Origin: Jannaschia seohaensis
GTDB lineage: Bacteria; Pseudomonadota; Alphaproteobacteria; Rhodobacterales; Rhodobacteraceae
Direction of reading: 5' to 3'
NCBI RefSeq assembly: GCF_900116765.1
Contig: NZ_UETC01000001.1
Location: 248,001 to 312,000 of the forward strand
Length of the DNA: 64,000 nucleotides
The notes below the pieces were generated by a model. It had not been told where the DNA came from, searched no databases, and saw only the letters and a list, made by a program, of their open reading frames with translations. Every line of letters starts with the position of its first letter. Position 1 is the stretch's first letter. Positions 1-8,610 of this stretch are shown here, one piece after another. Made by a program: the position numbers and the translations under genes.

Positions 1-401
1 CGCTGCTTTGGGCGCTGCGCGACCATCTGCGCCTGACGGGGACGAAGTTCGGCTGCGGCATCGCGCAATGCGGCGCTTGTACCGTTATGCTGGACGGCTT
101 CGCGCAACGCTCCTGCGTCACGCCGATCGGCGCGCTGGAGGGCGCGACGGTCCAGACCATCGAAGGGCTGGACGGACCCGAGGCCGAGGCGGTGCAGGCC
201 GCCTGGACCGAGATCAACGTGCCGCAATGCGGCTATTGCCAGTCCGGTCAGGTCGTGTCGGCCACGTCCCTCCTGCGGGAGGTGCCCAAGCCCTCCGATC
301 AGGAGATCGACGACGCCATGGCCGGCAATCTCTGCCGCTGCGCCACCTATGCGCGCATCCGCAAGGCGATCCGCCAAGCCTCCGACAGCCTGGAGGCCTG
401 A
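1..401 (+). CDS. iorA: Isoquinoline 1-oxidoreductase alpha-type (2Fe-2S) subunit, 5' truncated
   Basis: This is the small iron-sulfur subunit of a xanthine-oxidase-type molybdenum hydroxylase. It passes electrons from the molybdenum subunit through two [2Fe-2S] clusters. The gene enters from the left edge; the reading frame is open from base 3. An N-terminal ferredoxin-like motif ([13 protein letters not shown]) is followed by the C-terminal four-helix cluster motif (CGYCQSGQ, then [13 protein letters not shown]). The stop is 3 bases before the start of the large subunit gene, so the two are one operon. About 25-30 N-terminal residues are missing beyond the window. The assignment to the IorA-like group rather than another [2Fe-2S] hydroxylase subunit rests mainly on the fused-type large subunit that follows and the absence of a FAD subunit gene. 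Confidence 0.88.
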   Translation, partial: LLWALRDHLRLTGTKFGCGIAQCGACTVMLDGFAQRSCVTPIGALEGATVQTIEGLDGPEAEAVQAAWTEINVPQCGYCQSGQVVSATSLLREVPKPSDQEIDDAMAGNLCRCATYARIRKAIRQASDSLEA

Positions 402-404
402 GCC

Positions 405-2579
405 ATGCATCCCATCGTCAAACCCGCCTTCGCGCCGCGCCCGACCCGCCGCGGCTTTCTCGCCGGGACCGGCGGCCTGATCCTGGGCCTGCATCTCGCG
501 CCCCAGGCCCGCGCCGAGAGCAGCGCGCCGACGGCCCCCACGCCCGGCGCCTTCGTCCCGAACGCCTTCATCCGCGTGGCCCCCGACGACACCGTGACCG
601 TGTTGGTCAAGCATATCGAGATCGGCCAGGGCGCGAATACCGGCCTGCCCCTGCTGGTCGCCGAGGAGATGGACGCCGACTGGTCCCAGATGCGGGCTGA
701 GCAGGCGCCGTCCAACCCGCAGCTTTATGCCAACGCCGCTTTCGGCATCCAGGGCACGGGCGGCTCCACCGGCCTCTCCAACAGCTACATGACCATGCGG
801 CGGGCGGGCGCGGCGGCGCGCGCCATGCTGGTCTCCGCCGCCGCCGATCTCTGGGGTGTGCCCGCCGCCGAGATCACGGTGTCGAAGGGCGTCGTCGCCC
901 ATGGCCCGACCGGCAATGAGGCCAGCTTTGGCGCCCTGGCCGAGGCCGCGGCAAAGGGTCCGGTCCCCGAGGACGTGGCGCTCAAGGATCCGGCCGACTT
1001 CACCCTGATCGGGGCCGAAGGGATCACTCGCCTGGACGCGCGGTCCAAGTCCACCGGCCAGGCCGAGTTCACCATCGACGTCTACCGCGACGGCATGCAG
1101 GTCGTCGCCATGGTGCATCCGCCGAAATTCGGAGCGACTGTCGCCTCGGTCGATGACAGCGAGGCGCTGGCAATCCCCGGCGTGCGCGCGGTGCGGCAGC
1201 TGCCCTCGGGCGTCGCCATCTATGCCGACGACACCTTCGCCGCCTTCCGCGGCCGCGATGCCGTGGTCGTGGAGTGGGACGAGAGCGCCGCCGAGACCCG
1301 CGGCACCGATGAGATCGTGGAGACCTTCACCGCCGCCGCTCGCACCGCCAGCCTCGTCGCCGAGGAAGCGGGCGATGCCGATGCGGCCTTGGCCGGGGCC
1401 GAGCGGGTGATCGAGGCGGAATATGTCTTCCCCTATCTCGCCCATGCCGCGATGGAGCCGCTCGACGGCGTCATCGAATGGGATGGCTCCGCGGCCGAGA
1501 TCTGGTCCGGGATGCAGATCCCGACCACGTCCCACGCCACGCTGGCCGGCGTCATGGGGCTGGGCCAGGAGGCCGTCACCATCAACACGATGTATACCGG
1601 TGGCAGCTTCGGGCGCCGGGCCACGCCGGACAATCACTTCGCCGCCGAGTTGGCGAATGTGGCGATGGCCGGTGGGCCGGGGGCCTACAAGCTGCTCTGG
1701 ACCCGCGAGAACGACATGCAAGGCGGCTATTACCGTCCGCTGACGGTGCATCGTCTGCGCGCGGGGCTCGATGGCGCGGGCAACATCACCGGCTGGGTGA
1801 ACCAGCTCGCCAATCAGTCGATCATGCGCGGCAGTCCCTTTGAAGCGATGATGCAGGGCGGGCTGGACCCGACGAGCTACGAGGGCGCGAACGACTTGCC
1901 CTACGAATTGCCGAACCGGCGGCTGGCCTGGGCCGAGATGCGGAGCCCGGTGCCCGTGCTCTGGTGGCGGGCGGTGGGGCATACCCATACCGCCTATGCG
2001 GTCGAGACCTTCCTCGACGAGGTGCTGGAGACCGGGGGCCGCGACCCGGTGCAGGGGCGGCTCGACATGATGCGCGCCGACCGCCCCCGCGACCGTGCCG
2101 TGCTGGAGCGGGTGGCCGAGATGGCGGGCTGGTCCGGCCCGGGCACGGGGGACCGGCGCTATGGCGTGGCCATGGCGCGCAGCTTCGGCAGCTATGTCGC
2201 GCAGGTGGCCGAGGTCGAGGACCGCGACGGCGCGCCCCATGTCACCCGCGTCTGGTGCGCCGTCGATTGCGGTCTGGCCGTGACGCCCGACGTGGTGCGC
2301 GCGCAGATGGAGGGCGGCATCGGCTATGGCCTGTCCTCGATCCTGGGCGAGGCTGTGACGTTGGAGCCGGGCGGGCGCGTCGCCCAGGTGAATTTCGACG
2401 GCTACACGCCGCTGCGCCTGCCGGAGATGCCGCGGATCGAGGTCTCGATCCTGCCCAGCGCGGAGCCGCCCAGCGGCGTGGGCGAGCCCGGCCTGCCGCC
2501 GATCGGCCCAGCGGTCGCCAATGCCTGGAGGGCGCTATCGGGCCAAGCGGTCCGCCGCCTGCCGATGCGCCCGGCCTGA
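405..2579 (+). CDS. iorB: Isoquinoline 1-oxidoreductase beta-type molybdopterin-binding subunit
   Basis: This is the catalytic large subunit of a two-subunit molybdenum hydroxylase of the IorB/aldehyde-dehydrogenase group, which hydroxylates N-heterocycles or oxidises aldehydes. It is 724 residues long, as expected for the family. The N-terminus has a twin-arginine leader (PTRRGFLAGTGG, then ALA-like LAPQARAES), so export to the periplasm by Tat is likely. Cofactor-binding stretches are visible: GGSFGRRATPDNHFAAE in the middle and GVGEPGLPPIGPAVANA near the C-terminus, the latter carrying the conserved active-site Glu. The true substrate cannot be told from sequence. No cytochrome c subunit is seen downstream; the next gene is convergent (hypE, 16 bases away). 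Confidence 0.88.
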   Translation: MHPIVKPAFAPRPTRRGFLAGTGGLILGLHLAPQARAESSAPTAPTPGAFVPNAFIRVAPDDTVTVLVKHIEIGQGANTGLPLLVAEEMDADWSQMRAEQAPSNPQLYANAAFGIQGTGGSTGLSNSYMTMRRAGAAARAMLVSAAADLWGVPAAEITVSKGVVAHGPTGNEASFGALAEAAAKGPVPEDVALKDPADFTLIGAEGITRLDARSKSTGQAEFTIDVYRDGMQVVAMVHPPKFGATVASVDDSEALAIPGVRAVRQLPSGVAIYADDTFAAFRGRDAVVVEWDESAAETRGTDEIVETFTAAARTASLVAEEAGDADAALAGAERVIEAEYVFPYLAHAAMEPLDGVIEWDGSAAEIWSGMQIPTTSHATLAGVMGLGQEAVTINTMYTGGSFGRRATPDNHFAAELANVAMAGGPGAYKLLWTRENDMQGGYYRPLTVHRLRAGLDGAGNITGWVNQLANQSIMRGSPFEAMMQGGLDPTSYEGANDLPYELPNRRLAWAEMRSPVPVLWWRAVGHTHTAYAVETFLDEVLETGGRDPVQGRLDMMRADRPRDRAVLERVAEMAGWSGPGTGDRRYGVAMARSFGSYVAQVAEVEDRDGAPHVTRVWCAVDCGLAVTPDVVRAQMEGGIGYGLSSILGEAVTLEPGGRVAQVNFDGYTPLRLPEMPRIEVSILPSAEPPSGVGEPGLPPIGPAVANAWRALSGQAVRRLPMRPA

Positions 2580-2595
2580 CGCGGGGTGCCGCGCG

Positions 2596-3639
2596 TCAGC
2601 AGATGCGCGGCAGCTGCTCCCCCACCAGCATGTCGACGATGCGCGCGCCACCGAAGGCGGTGCGCATCGTGACCGGCACGGGGCCGCGGGTGACGGCCCG
2701 GCCCACGGCGCACGCGTCCTCGCCGCCCGGCACGGCGCGCATGGCGGCGAGCGCCGACTCGGCCTCGTCCGTGGGGACGAAGACGACCAGCGCGCCCTCA
2801 TTGGCGAGGTCGAGCGGATCGAGGCCGAGGATCTCGCAGACCCCCTTCACCTCCGCCCGGATCGGCAGCGCGGCCTCGTCCAGTTCAACCGAGACCCCCG
2901 CCGTCTCCGCCATCTCGTTGAGCGCCGAGGCCAGCCCGCCCCGCGTCGCGTCCCGTGCCGCGCGGGCGTTCGGGGCGGCGGCGAGCACCGCCTCCATCAC
3001 GCCGTTCAGTGGGCGGCAGTCGCTGGCGATGTCGGTGCTGACCATCAGGTCGCCCCGCGCCGCGAGGATGGTCGCGCCGTGGTCGGCCAGCACGCCGTTG
3101 ACCAGCGCCACGTCGCCTTCGCGGATCCGCTCCGCCCGCAGATCGCGGCCCGCCCGGATCACGCCCACGCCCGAGGTGGTGATGAACAGGCCGTCGGCCG
3201 AGCCGCGCTCGACCACCTTGGTGTCGCCGGTGGCGATGCGGACGCCCGCCGCCGCCGCCTCGCGCACCATCGAGGCGACGATGCGGCGGAGCGTGGCGAA
3301 GGGCATGCCCTCCTCGATGATGAACGAGGCGGAGAGCCAGAGCGGCTCCGCCCCGCCGGCCGCCAGATCGTTGACCGTGCCGCAGACGGCGAGGGTGCCG
3401 ATATCGCCGCCGGGGAATTCCAAGGGCGTGACGACGAAACTGTCGGTCGTGAAGGCGAGGCGCGCCCCCGGTTTCGCCAGGGCGGCATGGGTCAGGCGGG
3501 CCTGGTCCTCCATGGCGTCGGGCCGGAAGGCGGCGACGAAGATCTCGTCGATCAGGTCGCGCATCGCGCGCCCGCCGCCGCCATGGGCCAGGGTGACGGT
3601 CTCGCCGCGCAGGCGGGTGATCGGGGCGGCCATGTTCAT
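2596..3639 (-). CDS. hypE: Hydrogenase maturation protein HypE (carbamoyl dehydratase)
   Basis: HypE receives a carbamoyl group from HypF on its C-terminal cysteine and dehydrates it with ATP to a thiocyanate, the source of the CN ligands of the [NiFe] active site. The protein is 347 residues and begins MNMAAPITRLRGETVTLAHG. It ends in the diagnostic Pro-Arg-Ile-Cys, with the modified cysteine as the last residue. The open frame extends about 100 codons further upstream, but that part is the hypD gene read in another frame; the chosen ATG overlaps the hypD stop as ATGA. It is the last gene of the hup/hyp cluster and appears intact. It converges on iorB. Confidence 0.95.
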   Translation of the reverse strand: MNMAAPITRLRGETVTLAHGGGGRAMRDLIDEIFVAAFRPDAMEDQARLTHAALAKPGARLAFTTDSFVVTPLEFPGGDIGTLAVCGTVNDLAAGGAEPLWLSASFIIEEGMPFATLRRIVASMVREAAAAGVRIATGDTKVVERGSADGLFITTSGVGVIRAGRDLRAERIREGDVALVNGVLADHGATILAARGDLMVSTDIASDCRPLNGVMEAVLAAAPNARAARDATRGGLASALNEMAETAGVSVELDEAALPIRAEVKGVCEILGLDPLDLANEGALVVFVPTDEAESALAAMRAVPGGEDACAVGRAVTRGPVPVTMRTAFGGARIVDMLVGEQLPRIC

Positions 3640-4784
3640 TCCGCGGCCTCCATCTGGGCGGCCCGCGCGCCGCCATAGGTCCAATAGGCCGCGCAGGCCC
3701 CCTCGGACGACACCATCAAAGCGCCCAGCGGCATGTCGGGTGTGCAGCCACGGCCGAAATGCGGGCACTCGGTCGGCTTCATCCGGCCCGTCATCACGGC
3801 CCCGCAGGCGCAGCCCTCGGGCTCCTCCACGACGCGGCGGGCGGTGACGTAGCCGATTCCGAACTTTTCCTCGGCGTCGAACCCAGCATAGACGGGCCGG
3901 ATGCGCAGACCGGACGCGTCGATCTCCCCCAGGCCGCGCCACTCGAAGGTGGGCCGGGTCTCGTAGACATCCGCGATGGCGGCGAGCGAGATCGGGTTTC
4001 CATGCTCCGGCACGACGCGGGCATATTGGTTCTCGACCTCGGCGCGCCCGTCACGGATCTGCTCCAGCACCATCAGCACGGATTGCAGCAGGTCCAGCGG
4101 CTCGAACCCGGCGACGACGATGGGCTTCCCGTAGTCTTCGGCGATGAAGTCATACGGGTGGGTGCCGATCACCATCGAGACATGGCCGGGGCCGACGAAG
4201 CCGTCGAGCGTCATATGCGGGTCGTCGAGCAGGGTCTTGATCGGCGGCGGCACGGTGATGTGGTTGCAGAAGACCGAGAAGTTGGCGATGCCTTCCCGCG
4301 CGGCGGCCTGGATCGAGAACGCGGTCGACGGCGTCGTCGTCTCGAAGCCCAGGCCGAAGAACACGACCTCCCGCTCAGGGGTGCGGCGCGCGAGTTCCAG
4401 CGCGTCGAGCGGCGAATAGACCATGCGGATATCGGCGCCCTCGGCCTTGGCCTGGAGCAGCGACTTGCGGGTGCCGGGCACGCGCATCGCGTCGCCGAAG
4501 GTGCAGAAGATCACGCCCAGGCGCTCCGCGATCTCGACGCATTCGTCGACCCGGGACATGGGCAGCACGCAGACCGGACAGCCGGGCCCGTGGATGAACT
4601 CGATCCCCTCGTGGACCAGTTTGTCGAGTCCGTAGCGAAAGATCGCGTGCGTATGCCCGCCGCAGATCTCCATGATGTGGAGGGGCTTTTCCCGGGTCGC
4701 GCCGATCTCGTCGGCCACGCGGGCGATGGCGGCCAGGACGCCCTTGGCGGCAGCCGGGTCGCGGAATTCCTCGACATATCTCAT
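3636..4784 (-). CDS. hypD: Hydrogenase maturation scaffold HypD
   Basis: HypD is the iron-sulfur scaffold that, with HypC, builds the Fe(CN)2CO unit for [NiFe]-hydrogenase. At 382 residues it is full length. The active motif CGGHTH (Cys41), the second conserved cysteine pair GPGCPVCVLP (Cys69, Cys72) and the thiol-redox stretch FCTFGDAMRVPG are present. The C-terminal [4Fe-4S] ligand region contains CACGAVMTGRMKPTECPHFG followed by GRGCTPDMP. It overlaps hypC upstream and hypE downstream by four bases each (ATGA), so the three are translationally coupled. No damage is visible. Confidence 0.96.
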   Translation of the reverse strand: MRYVEEFRDPAAAKGVLAAIARVADEIGATREKPLHIMEICGGHTHAIFRYGLDKLVHEGIEFIHGPGCPVCVLPMSRVDECVEIAERLGVIFCTFGDAMRVPGTRKSLLQAKAEGADIRMVYSPLDALELARRTPEREVVFFGLGFETTTPSTAFSIQAAAREGIANFSVFCNHITVPPPIKTLLDDPHMTLDGFVGPGHVSMVIGTHPYDFIAEDYGKPIVVAGFEPLDLLQSVLMVLEQIRDGRAEVENQYARVVPEHGNPISLAAIADVYETRPTFEWRGLGEIDASGLRIRPVYAGFDAEEKFGIGYVTARRVVEEPEGCACGAVMTGRMKPTECPHFGRGCTPDMPLGALMVSSEGACAAYWTYGGARAAQMEAAE

Positions 4785-5071
4785 TGTGCGTCCTCCAGGG
4801 CCTTCGCGCCTTCCGCCATCGCTTCCAGGGTCTCCTGCGCCTCGCCGAGGCCGCGCAGCGCTTCCAGCGTCTCGGCGGCTTCGGCTTCGTCGATGACGGC
4901 CATGGCGAAGCCGACATGGATCAGAACCCAGGCGCCGATCAGCGCATTGAGGTCAGCGCCTGCCACGGGCACGACCGAGACCTCGCGGCGGACGCCCGAG
5001 ATTTCGGCCATCGCCATCTGTCGGCTTGCGTCGGTAATGGCCACGATCTGGCCGGGGATGCCGAGGCACAT
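4781..5071 (-). CDS. hypC: Hydrogenase maturation chaperone HypC, C-terminally extended
   Basis: HypC partners HypD in carrying the Fe(CN)2CO group and then guards the hydrogenase large subunit. The N-terminus MCLGIPGQIV with the essential Cys2 is diagnostic. At 96 residues it is somewhat longer than the usual 75-90; the extra C-terminal part is an alanine/glutamate-rich helix. The beta-barrel core (VSVVPVAG, WVLIHVGFAM) is normal. It overlaps hypD by four bases. It is distinct from hupF in the same cluster, which is the second HypC-family member dedicated to HupL. Confidence 0.94.
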   Translation of the reverse strand: MCLGIPGQIVAITDASRQMAMAEISGVRREVSVVPVAGADLNALIGAWVLIHVGFAMAVIDEAEAAETLEALRGLGEAQETLEAMAEGAKALEDAQ

Positions 5072-5075
5072 GGGC

Positions 5076-6542
5076 TCAGTCCTCCTTTTGGGTGGCGTGG
5101 GGCTCGATGCCGTAGCGGTCGAGCTTGGCGCGCAGGCCGACGCGGCTGAGGCCCAGCTCGGCGGCGGCGCGCGACTTGTTCCAGGTCAGCCGGGTGAGCG
5201 TCTCGCGCAGGATGCGCATCTCCATCATCTCGACCCGGTCCTTGAGCGTGCCGTCTAATGTGCCCACATCGGCCATCCGGTCGGCGCCCGCCTCGTGCGG
5301 CGCGGCCTGGAGGATGTGGCGGGAGATCAGCTCCGGCCCCAGCGTCATGTCCTGCGCCAGGATCAGCATCCGCGTCACCTCGTTCTTGAGCTCCGGCAGG
5401 TTGCCGGGCCAGTCGTACCCCTCCAGAAATTCCAGCGCCGCCGTCGACAGGCCGCCGGCGGGCTTGCCATGTTCCGAGGCGGCGTCCTGCACGAAGCGTT
5501 CGGCCAGTAACGCGATGTCGCCGGGGCGGCCGCGCAGGGGCGGCAGGGCCAGCTCCGTGACCGAGAGGGTGAAGAACAGATCGGTGCGAAAGCGGCCCTG
5601 GGCCACCGCCTCGCGCAGATCGCGGTGGGAGCCGGCGATGACGCGGGGGGTCGCGGTCAACGTTTCGTGCCCGCCCACGGGTTGGAATGCGCCCTCGGTC
5701 AGGATGCGCAGCAGCGCGATCTGCATCTCGGGGCTGAGCGTGTCGATGCCGTTGAGGAACAGCGTGCCCCGGTCCGCCTTTTGCAGCAGCCCGACGCGCG
5801 CCTGCTGGCCGGTCGACACGCCGCGTTTCACCCCGAAGAGCTCGGCGGCGAGCGGCCCGTCGGGCAGGCCAGCGCAGTTGATCTCGTGAAAGGGGCGGTC
5901 GGCGCGCAGTGAGCCATAGTGCATCGCGCGGGCCAGGTCGGCCTTGCCGGTCCCGGGCTCGCCCGTCAGCAGGACCGGCACGTCGAAACTGGCGAATTGC
6001 CGCGCCAGGGCGATCACCGGGTTCAGCGCGGAATTCGGCCCCCGCAGCACCCGGTCGAAGCCCAGCCCCTCCTGTAAGACGCGGCGCCGGTCCTCCAGCT
6101 TTTCCGAGGCGGTGGTCCCGAGATAGCGCATCTCCAGCGTCATCCGCTCATGCTCGCGCGAGAGCTCGAACAGGCGGGCGGCGTTGCGCACCGCCATCAG
6201 GAGTTGGTCGGGATGCCAGGGCTTGGTAATGAACTGGTAGATGCCTGCGGCGTTGATCGCGTCGATCATGTCCGAGGTGTCGGTATAGCCGGTGACGATC
6301 ATGCGCACCGTCTCGGGCCAGCGGTCGCGCACCTCGGTCAAGAGTTCGATGCCGGTCTTGCCGGGCATCCGCTGGTCCGAGACGATGACCTGGACCCAGT
6401 GCTCCTCCATCAGCGCCCAGGCCTCGGCCGCGTTGGCGGCGGTGAGGACGGCGAAGTCGTCCTCCAGCGCCATCGACATGGCCATGGTCGAATGTGGCTC
6501 GTCATCGACGACCAGCACGGTGGGGAGAGAGCGGGCCGCCAT
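5076..6542 (-). CDS. hupR: Response regulator HupR, NtrC family, with degenerate ATPase motifs
   Basis: HupR is the response regulator that activates hupSL transcription and is controlled by the kinase HupT. It has a receiver domain (about residues 8-120; acidic DD13-14, phospho-acceptor Asp56 in IVSDQRMPG, Lys107 in FITKPW), an AAA+ domain (about 165-390) and a C-terminal Fis-type helix-turn-helix ([20 protein letters not shown]). The Walker A lysine is kept (GEPGTGKA, 194-201). The sigma-54 contact loop GAFTGA is replaced by GVSTGQ (241-246) and the Walker B acidic pair is replaced by Asn264-Gly265 (TLFLNG). This fits reports that R. capsulatus HupR works with sigma-70 RNA polymerase rather than sigma-54. 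The 488-residue frame is intact. It sits between hypB and hypC as in R. capsulatus. Confidence 0.93.
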   Translation of the reverse strand: MAARSLPTVLVVDDEPHSTMAMSMALEDDFAVLTAANAAEAWALMEEHWVQVIVSDQRMPGKTGIELLTEVRDRWPETVRMIVTGYTDTSDMIDAINAAGIYQFITKPWHPDQLLMAVRNAARLFELSREHERMTLEMRYLGTTASEKLEDRRRVLQEGLGFDRVLRGPNSALNPVIALARQFASFDVPVLLTGEPGTGKADLARAMHYGSLRADRPFHEINCAGLPDGPLAAELFGVKRGVSTGQQARVGLLQKADRGTLFLNGIDTLSPEMQIALLRILTEGAFQPVGGHETLTATPRVIAGSHRDLREAVAQGRFRTDLFFTLSVTELALPPLRGRPGDIALLAERFVQDAASEHGKPAGGLSTAALEFLEGYDWPGNLPELKNEVTRMLILAQDMTLGPELISRHILQAAPHEAGADRMADVGTLDGTLKDRVEMMEMRILRETLTRLTWNKSRAAAELGLSRVGLRAKLDRYGIEPHATQKED

Positions 6543-7382
6543 CTAGCCGGCCGCCTTCATCGGGCGCTTGGCAGCGGCCCGGGTGGTGAGCCAGTCGATC
6601 CAGGCGGCCATCCCCTCGCCGGTGCGGGCGGAGACCCGGAGGATGTCGATCGTCGGATTCACCCGGCGCAGGTTCGCCTCATGGAGGTCGAGATCGACAT
6701 CGCAATGCGGCGCGAGGTCGATCTTGTTGAGGATGGCGAGGCTGGCGGCGGTGAACATGTCCGGATATTTCAGCGGCTTGTCCTCGCCCTCGGTTATCGA
6801 GAGGATCGCGACCTTGGCGTCCTCGCCCAAGTCGAAGGCGGCGGGGCAGACGAGGTTGCCCACATTCTCGATGAAGAGAGTGGTGCCGGGGGCGGGGTCC
6901 AGGTGGTCGAGCGCAAGGCGCACCATATGCCCGTCCAGGTGACAGCCCTTGCCGGTATTGACCTGCACGGCGGGCGCGCCGGTGGCGCGGATGCGGTCGG
7001 CGTCGTTGGTGGTCTGCTGGTCGCCCTCGATCACGGCGACGGGCGCGTCCATCGCGCGGATCGTGGCGCAGAGCAGCGTCGTCTTGCCCGAGCCGGGGGA
7101 GGAGACGAGGTTGACGGCGAGACTGCCCAGCGCGGCGAGGCGGAGTCGATTGGCGGCCGCTTAGCGGTCGTTCTGGCTCAGGATCCCGGTCTCGATCTCG
7201 ATCAGCCGTTCCTGGCTCATGCCCGGGACGGAGACGCCGGCGGGGCCGTGACCGCAATGGATGTCGCCATGCGCGTGGTGATGATGATGGTCGTGATCGT
7301 GGTCGTGACGGTGGTCGTGACGGTGATGGGCGTGGTCATGCCCTTCGACCGTGCCATCGCCGCATCCGCAAACCGTGCACAT
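6543..7382 (-). pseudogene. hypB: Hydrogenase nickel incorporation GTPase HypB, interrupted by one in-frame TAA
   Basis: HypB is the GTPase that, with HypA, delivers nickel to the hydrogenase large subunit. The reading frame starts [10 protein letters not shown] at an ATG overlapping the hypA stop, has a histidine-rich nickel-storage segment (many HD/HH repeats, residues 15-45), then ...ILSQNDR, a TAA codon at 7161-7163, and continues in the same frame with [12 protein letters not shown] and the GTPase domain: Walker [39 protein letters not shown] and the NKID motif. The stop replaces one residue (usually Tyr or Leu in relatives) in an otherwise full-length protein of about 279 residues. The first 73 codons would give only the metal-binding tail. 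An internal ATG at 7052 lies after the P-loop, so reinitiation there could not restore GTPase activity. Confidence 0.9.
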
Positions 7383-7714
7383 CAGATGACCTCCATGTCC
7401 TTGATCCTCATCTCGTCGCCCCCCTCCGGGACGAGCTTGCCGCCGCCGCAGGTCGGGCAGGGGTCCAGCCTGCCGTCGAGCTCCACCGTCTCGGCGCAAT
7501 AGAAGCAGAGCGCGCGGCCCGGCAGGTCGATCATCTCCAGCGCCGCGCCTTCGGCCTTGGAGCCGCGCATCACGACCTCCCAGGCGAAGCGCAGCGCGGG
7601 CTTCTCGACGCCGGCGAAGCGGCCGATCTCCAGCCGGACGCGGGTGACGCGCGTGACGTCCTCGCCGGCGGCGGCCTGGTCCACGACCCGGCGAATGCCT
7701 TCGCAGAGCGACAT
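7382..7714 (-). CDS. hypA: Hydrogenase nickel metallochaperone HypA, N-terminus disturbed
   Basis: HypA binds nickel and passes it to the hydrogenase large subunit together with HypB. The body is normal: MSLCEGIRR at the start, the long strand [19 protein letters not shown], two zinc-binding CxxC pairs (CFYCAET and CPTCGGG) and the end [13 protein letters not shown]. HypA proteins begin Met-His-Glu-Met-Ser-Leu, and His2 is a nickel ligand. Here the DNA reads ATGCATGGATGTCG, one base short of a frame that would encode Met-His-x-Met-Ser-Leu. As written, the frame is fused to the end of hupK and the only usable local start is the second ATG (7714), which lacks the His. The 110 residues listed match the family length minus three. 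The stop overlaps hypB by four bases. Confidence 0.88.
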   Translation of the reverse strand: MSLCEGIRRVVDQAAAGEDVTRVTRVRLEIGRFAGVEKPALRFAWEVVMRGSKAEGAALEMIDLPGRALCFYCAETVELDGRLDPCPTCGGGKLVPEGGDEMRIKDMEVI

Positions 7715-8610
7715 CCATGCATGGCTGACCTCCCCCAGAGAAACGGATCTCAGCCGAACGGGGCTGCACGGGTCGAGTATGTCAAGCATCAGCGGCCCGA
7801 GACCCGCCTTGGCGGGCGGAAGCGTCGCAAGCGCGCGGTCCAGGATGCCCCCGGGCGTGAGCAGTTGGTCGGTCGGCGTGATCCGGGCGAAGTCGGTGAC
7901 GCGGCCGCACGCGACGGTCAGACTGATGCCGTAGGTACCCCGCGCGGCGGGGGCGATGGCCTCGCCGGACTGGACCTGGATCGCGGGCAGCGCGCCTGTC
8001 AGCGCCGCCTCCACGTCCCAGAGTCGGGCGGCGGCGCGCCAGAGCGGCCCCCGGCCCCGGCGCGCCTCGATCCAGCGCATCGCGGGCTTGTCCATGTGGC
8101 GCGCGGCAACCGAGTTCTCGCAGGGCGCGCCGTCGCAGAGGCGGGCGCGGTCGACCGGGGGCAGGCCTTCGGCCACGGCTTCGCCCGGGCGAAGACGTCG
8201 TCGATGCGCGCCAGGATGGCGGCGGCGCCCTGGCCCGAGGTCAGGAACGCCTCCATCGCGGCGGGCGTCTCGGGCGCGCGGCCCGCCGGTCCGAAGACGG
8301 CGCGGGCTACGGCCGGCCCCCCTTCTCGCCAATCCGGCGGGAGCGGGTGGGGTGCGCATCCGAAGAACCCCGGCCAGGTCACGAAAAGCTTGAGCAGATG
8401 GTCGCGCAGTATCTCGGTCGCGATCCCCTGGGCATCGGGCGCTTCGCCCAGCGCGGCCGCAACGGCCGCGCCCTGGGCGCAGCGGCACAGCGAGAAGATG
8501 CGCGGCAGCACCGCCCGGACCTCGGCGACGGGCCGCCCCAGCACCAGCCGGTCCACGGCCACGCCGGGCGCGGCCTGCACGGTCAGGGTAGGGTGGCCTG
8601 CGTCCAGCAT
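7715..8610 (-). pseudogene. hupK: Hydrogenase expression/formation protein HupK, frameshifted
   Basis: HupK is a HupL-related assembly protein (large-subunit-like, without the nickel ligands), proposed to be a scaffold for active-site assembly. The first part reads [12 protein letters not shown]...[12 protein letters not shown] in one frame and the rest continues in another frame from [16 protein letters not shown] through [14 protein letters not shown] to [12 protein letters not shown]...GEVSHA. The switch lies near 8187-8189 and a single added base in the short G/C run restores one frame. The 5' end overlaps hupJ by 28 bases. At the 3' end the frame runs straight into hypA without a stop; adding the one base apparently missing at 7715-7716 would create a TGA directly after SHA and free the hypA start. 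Two lesions are therefore inferred here. Confidence 0.82.

Noticed and set aside
1964-3847. Very long reading frames opposite or out of frame to real genes, for example 1964-3847, 24542-27097 and 57689-59182
   Set aside because: High-GC DNA keeps non-coding frames open. These translate to Arg/Ala/Pro- or Gly/His-rich low-complexity protein and lie entirely over well-recognised genes.
3640-3942. Longer hypE frame (448 residues)
   Set aside because: The extra N-terminus is hypD read in another frame; the 347-residue form starting at 3639 matches the family and overlaps hypD by ATGA.
7265-7340. Short tandem repeats of CAT/GTG-like units
   Set aside because: This is the histidine-rich nickel-binding segment of HypB, not a DNA repeat or CRISPR.
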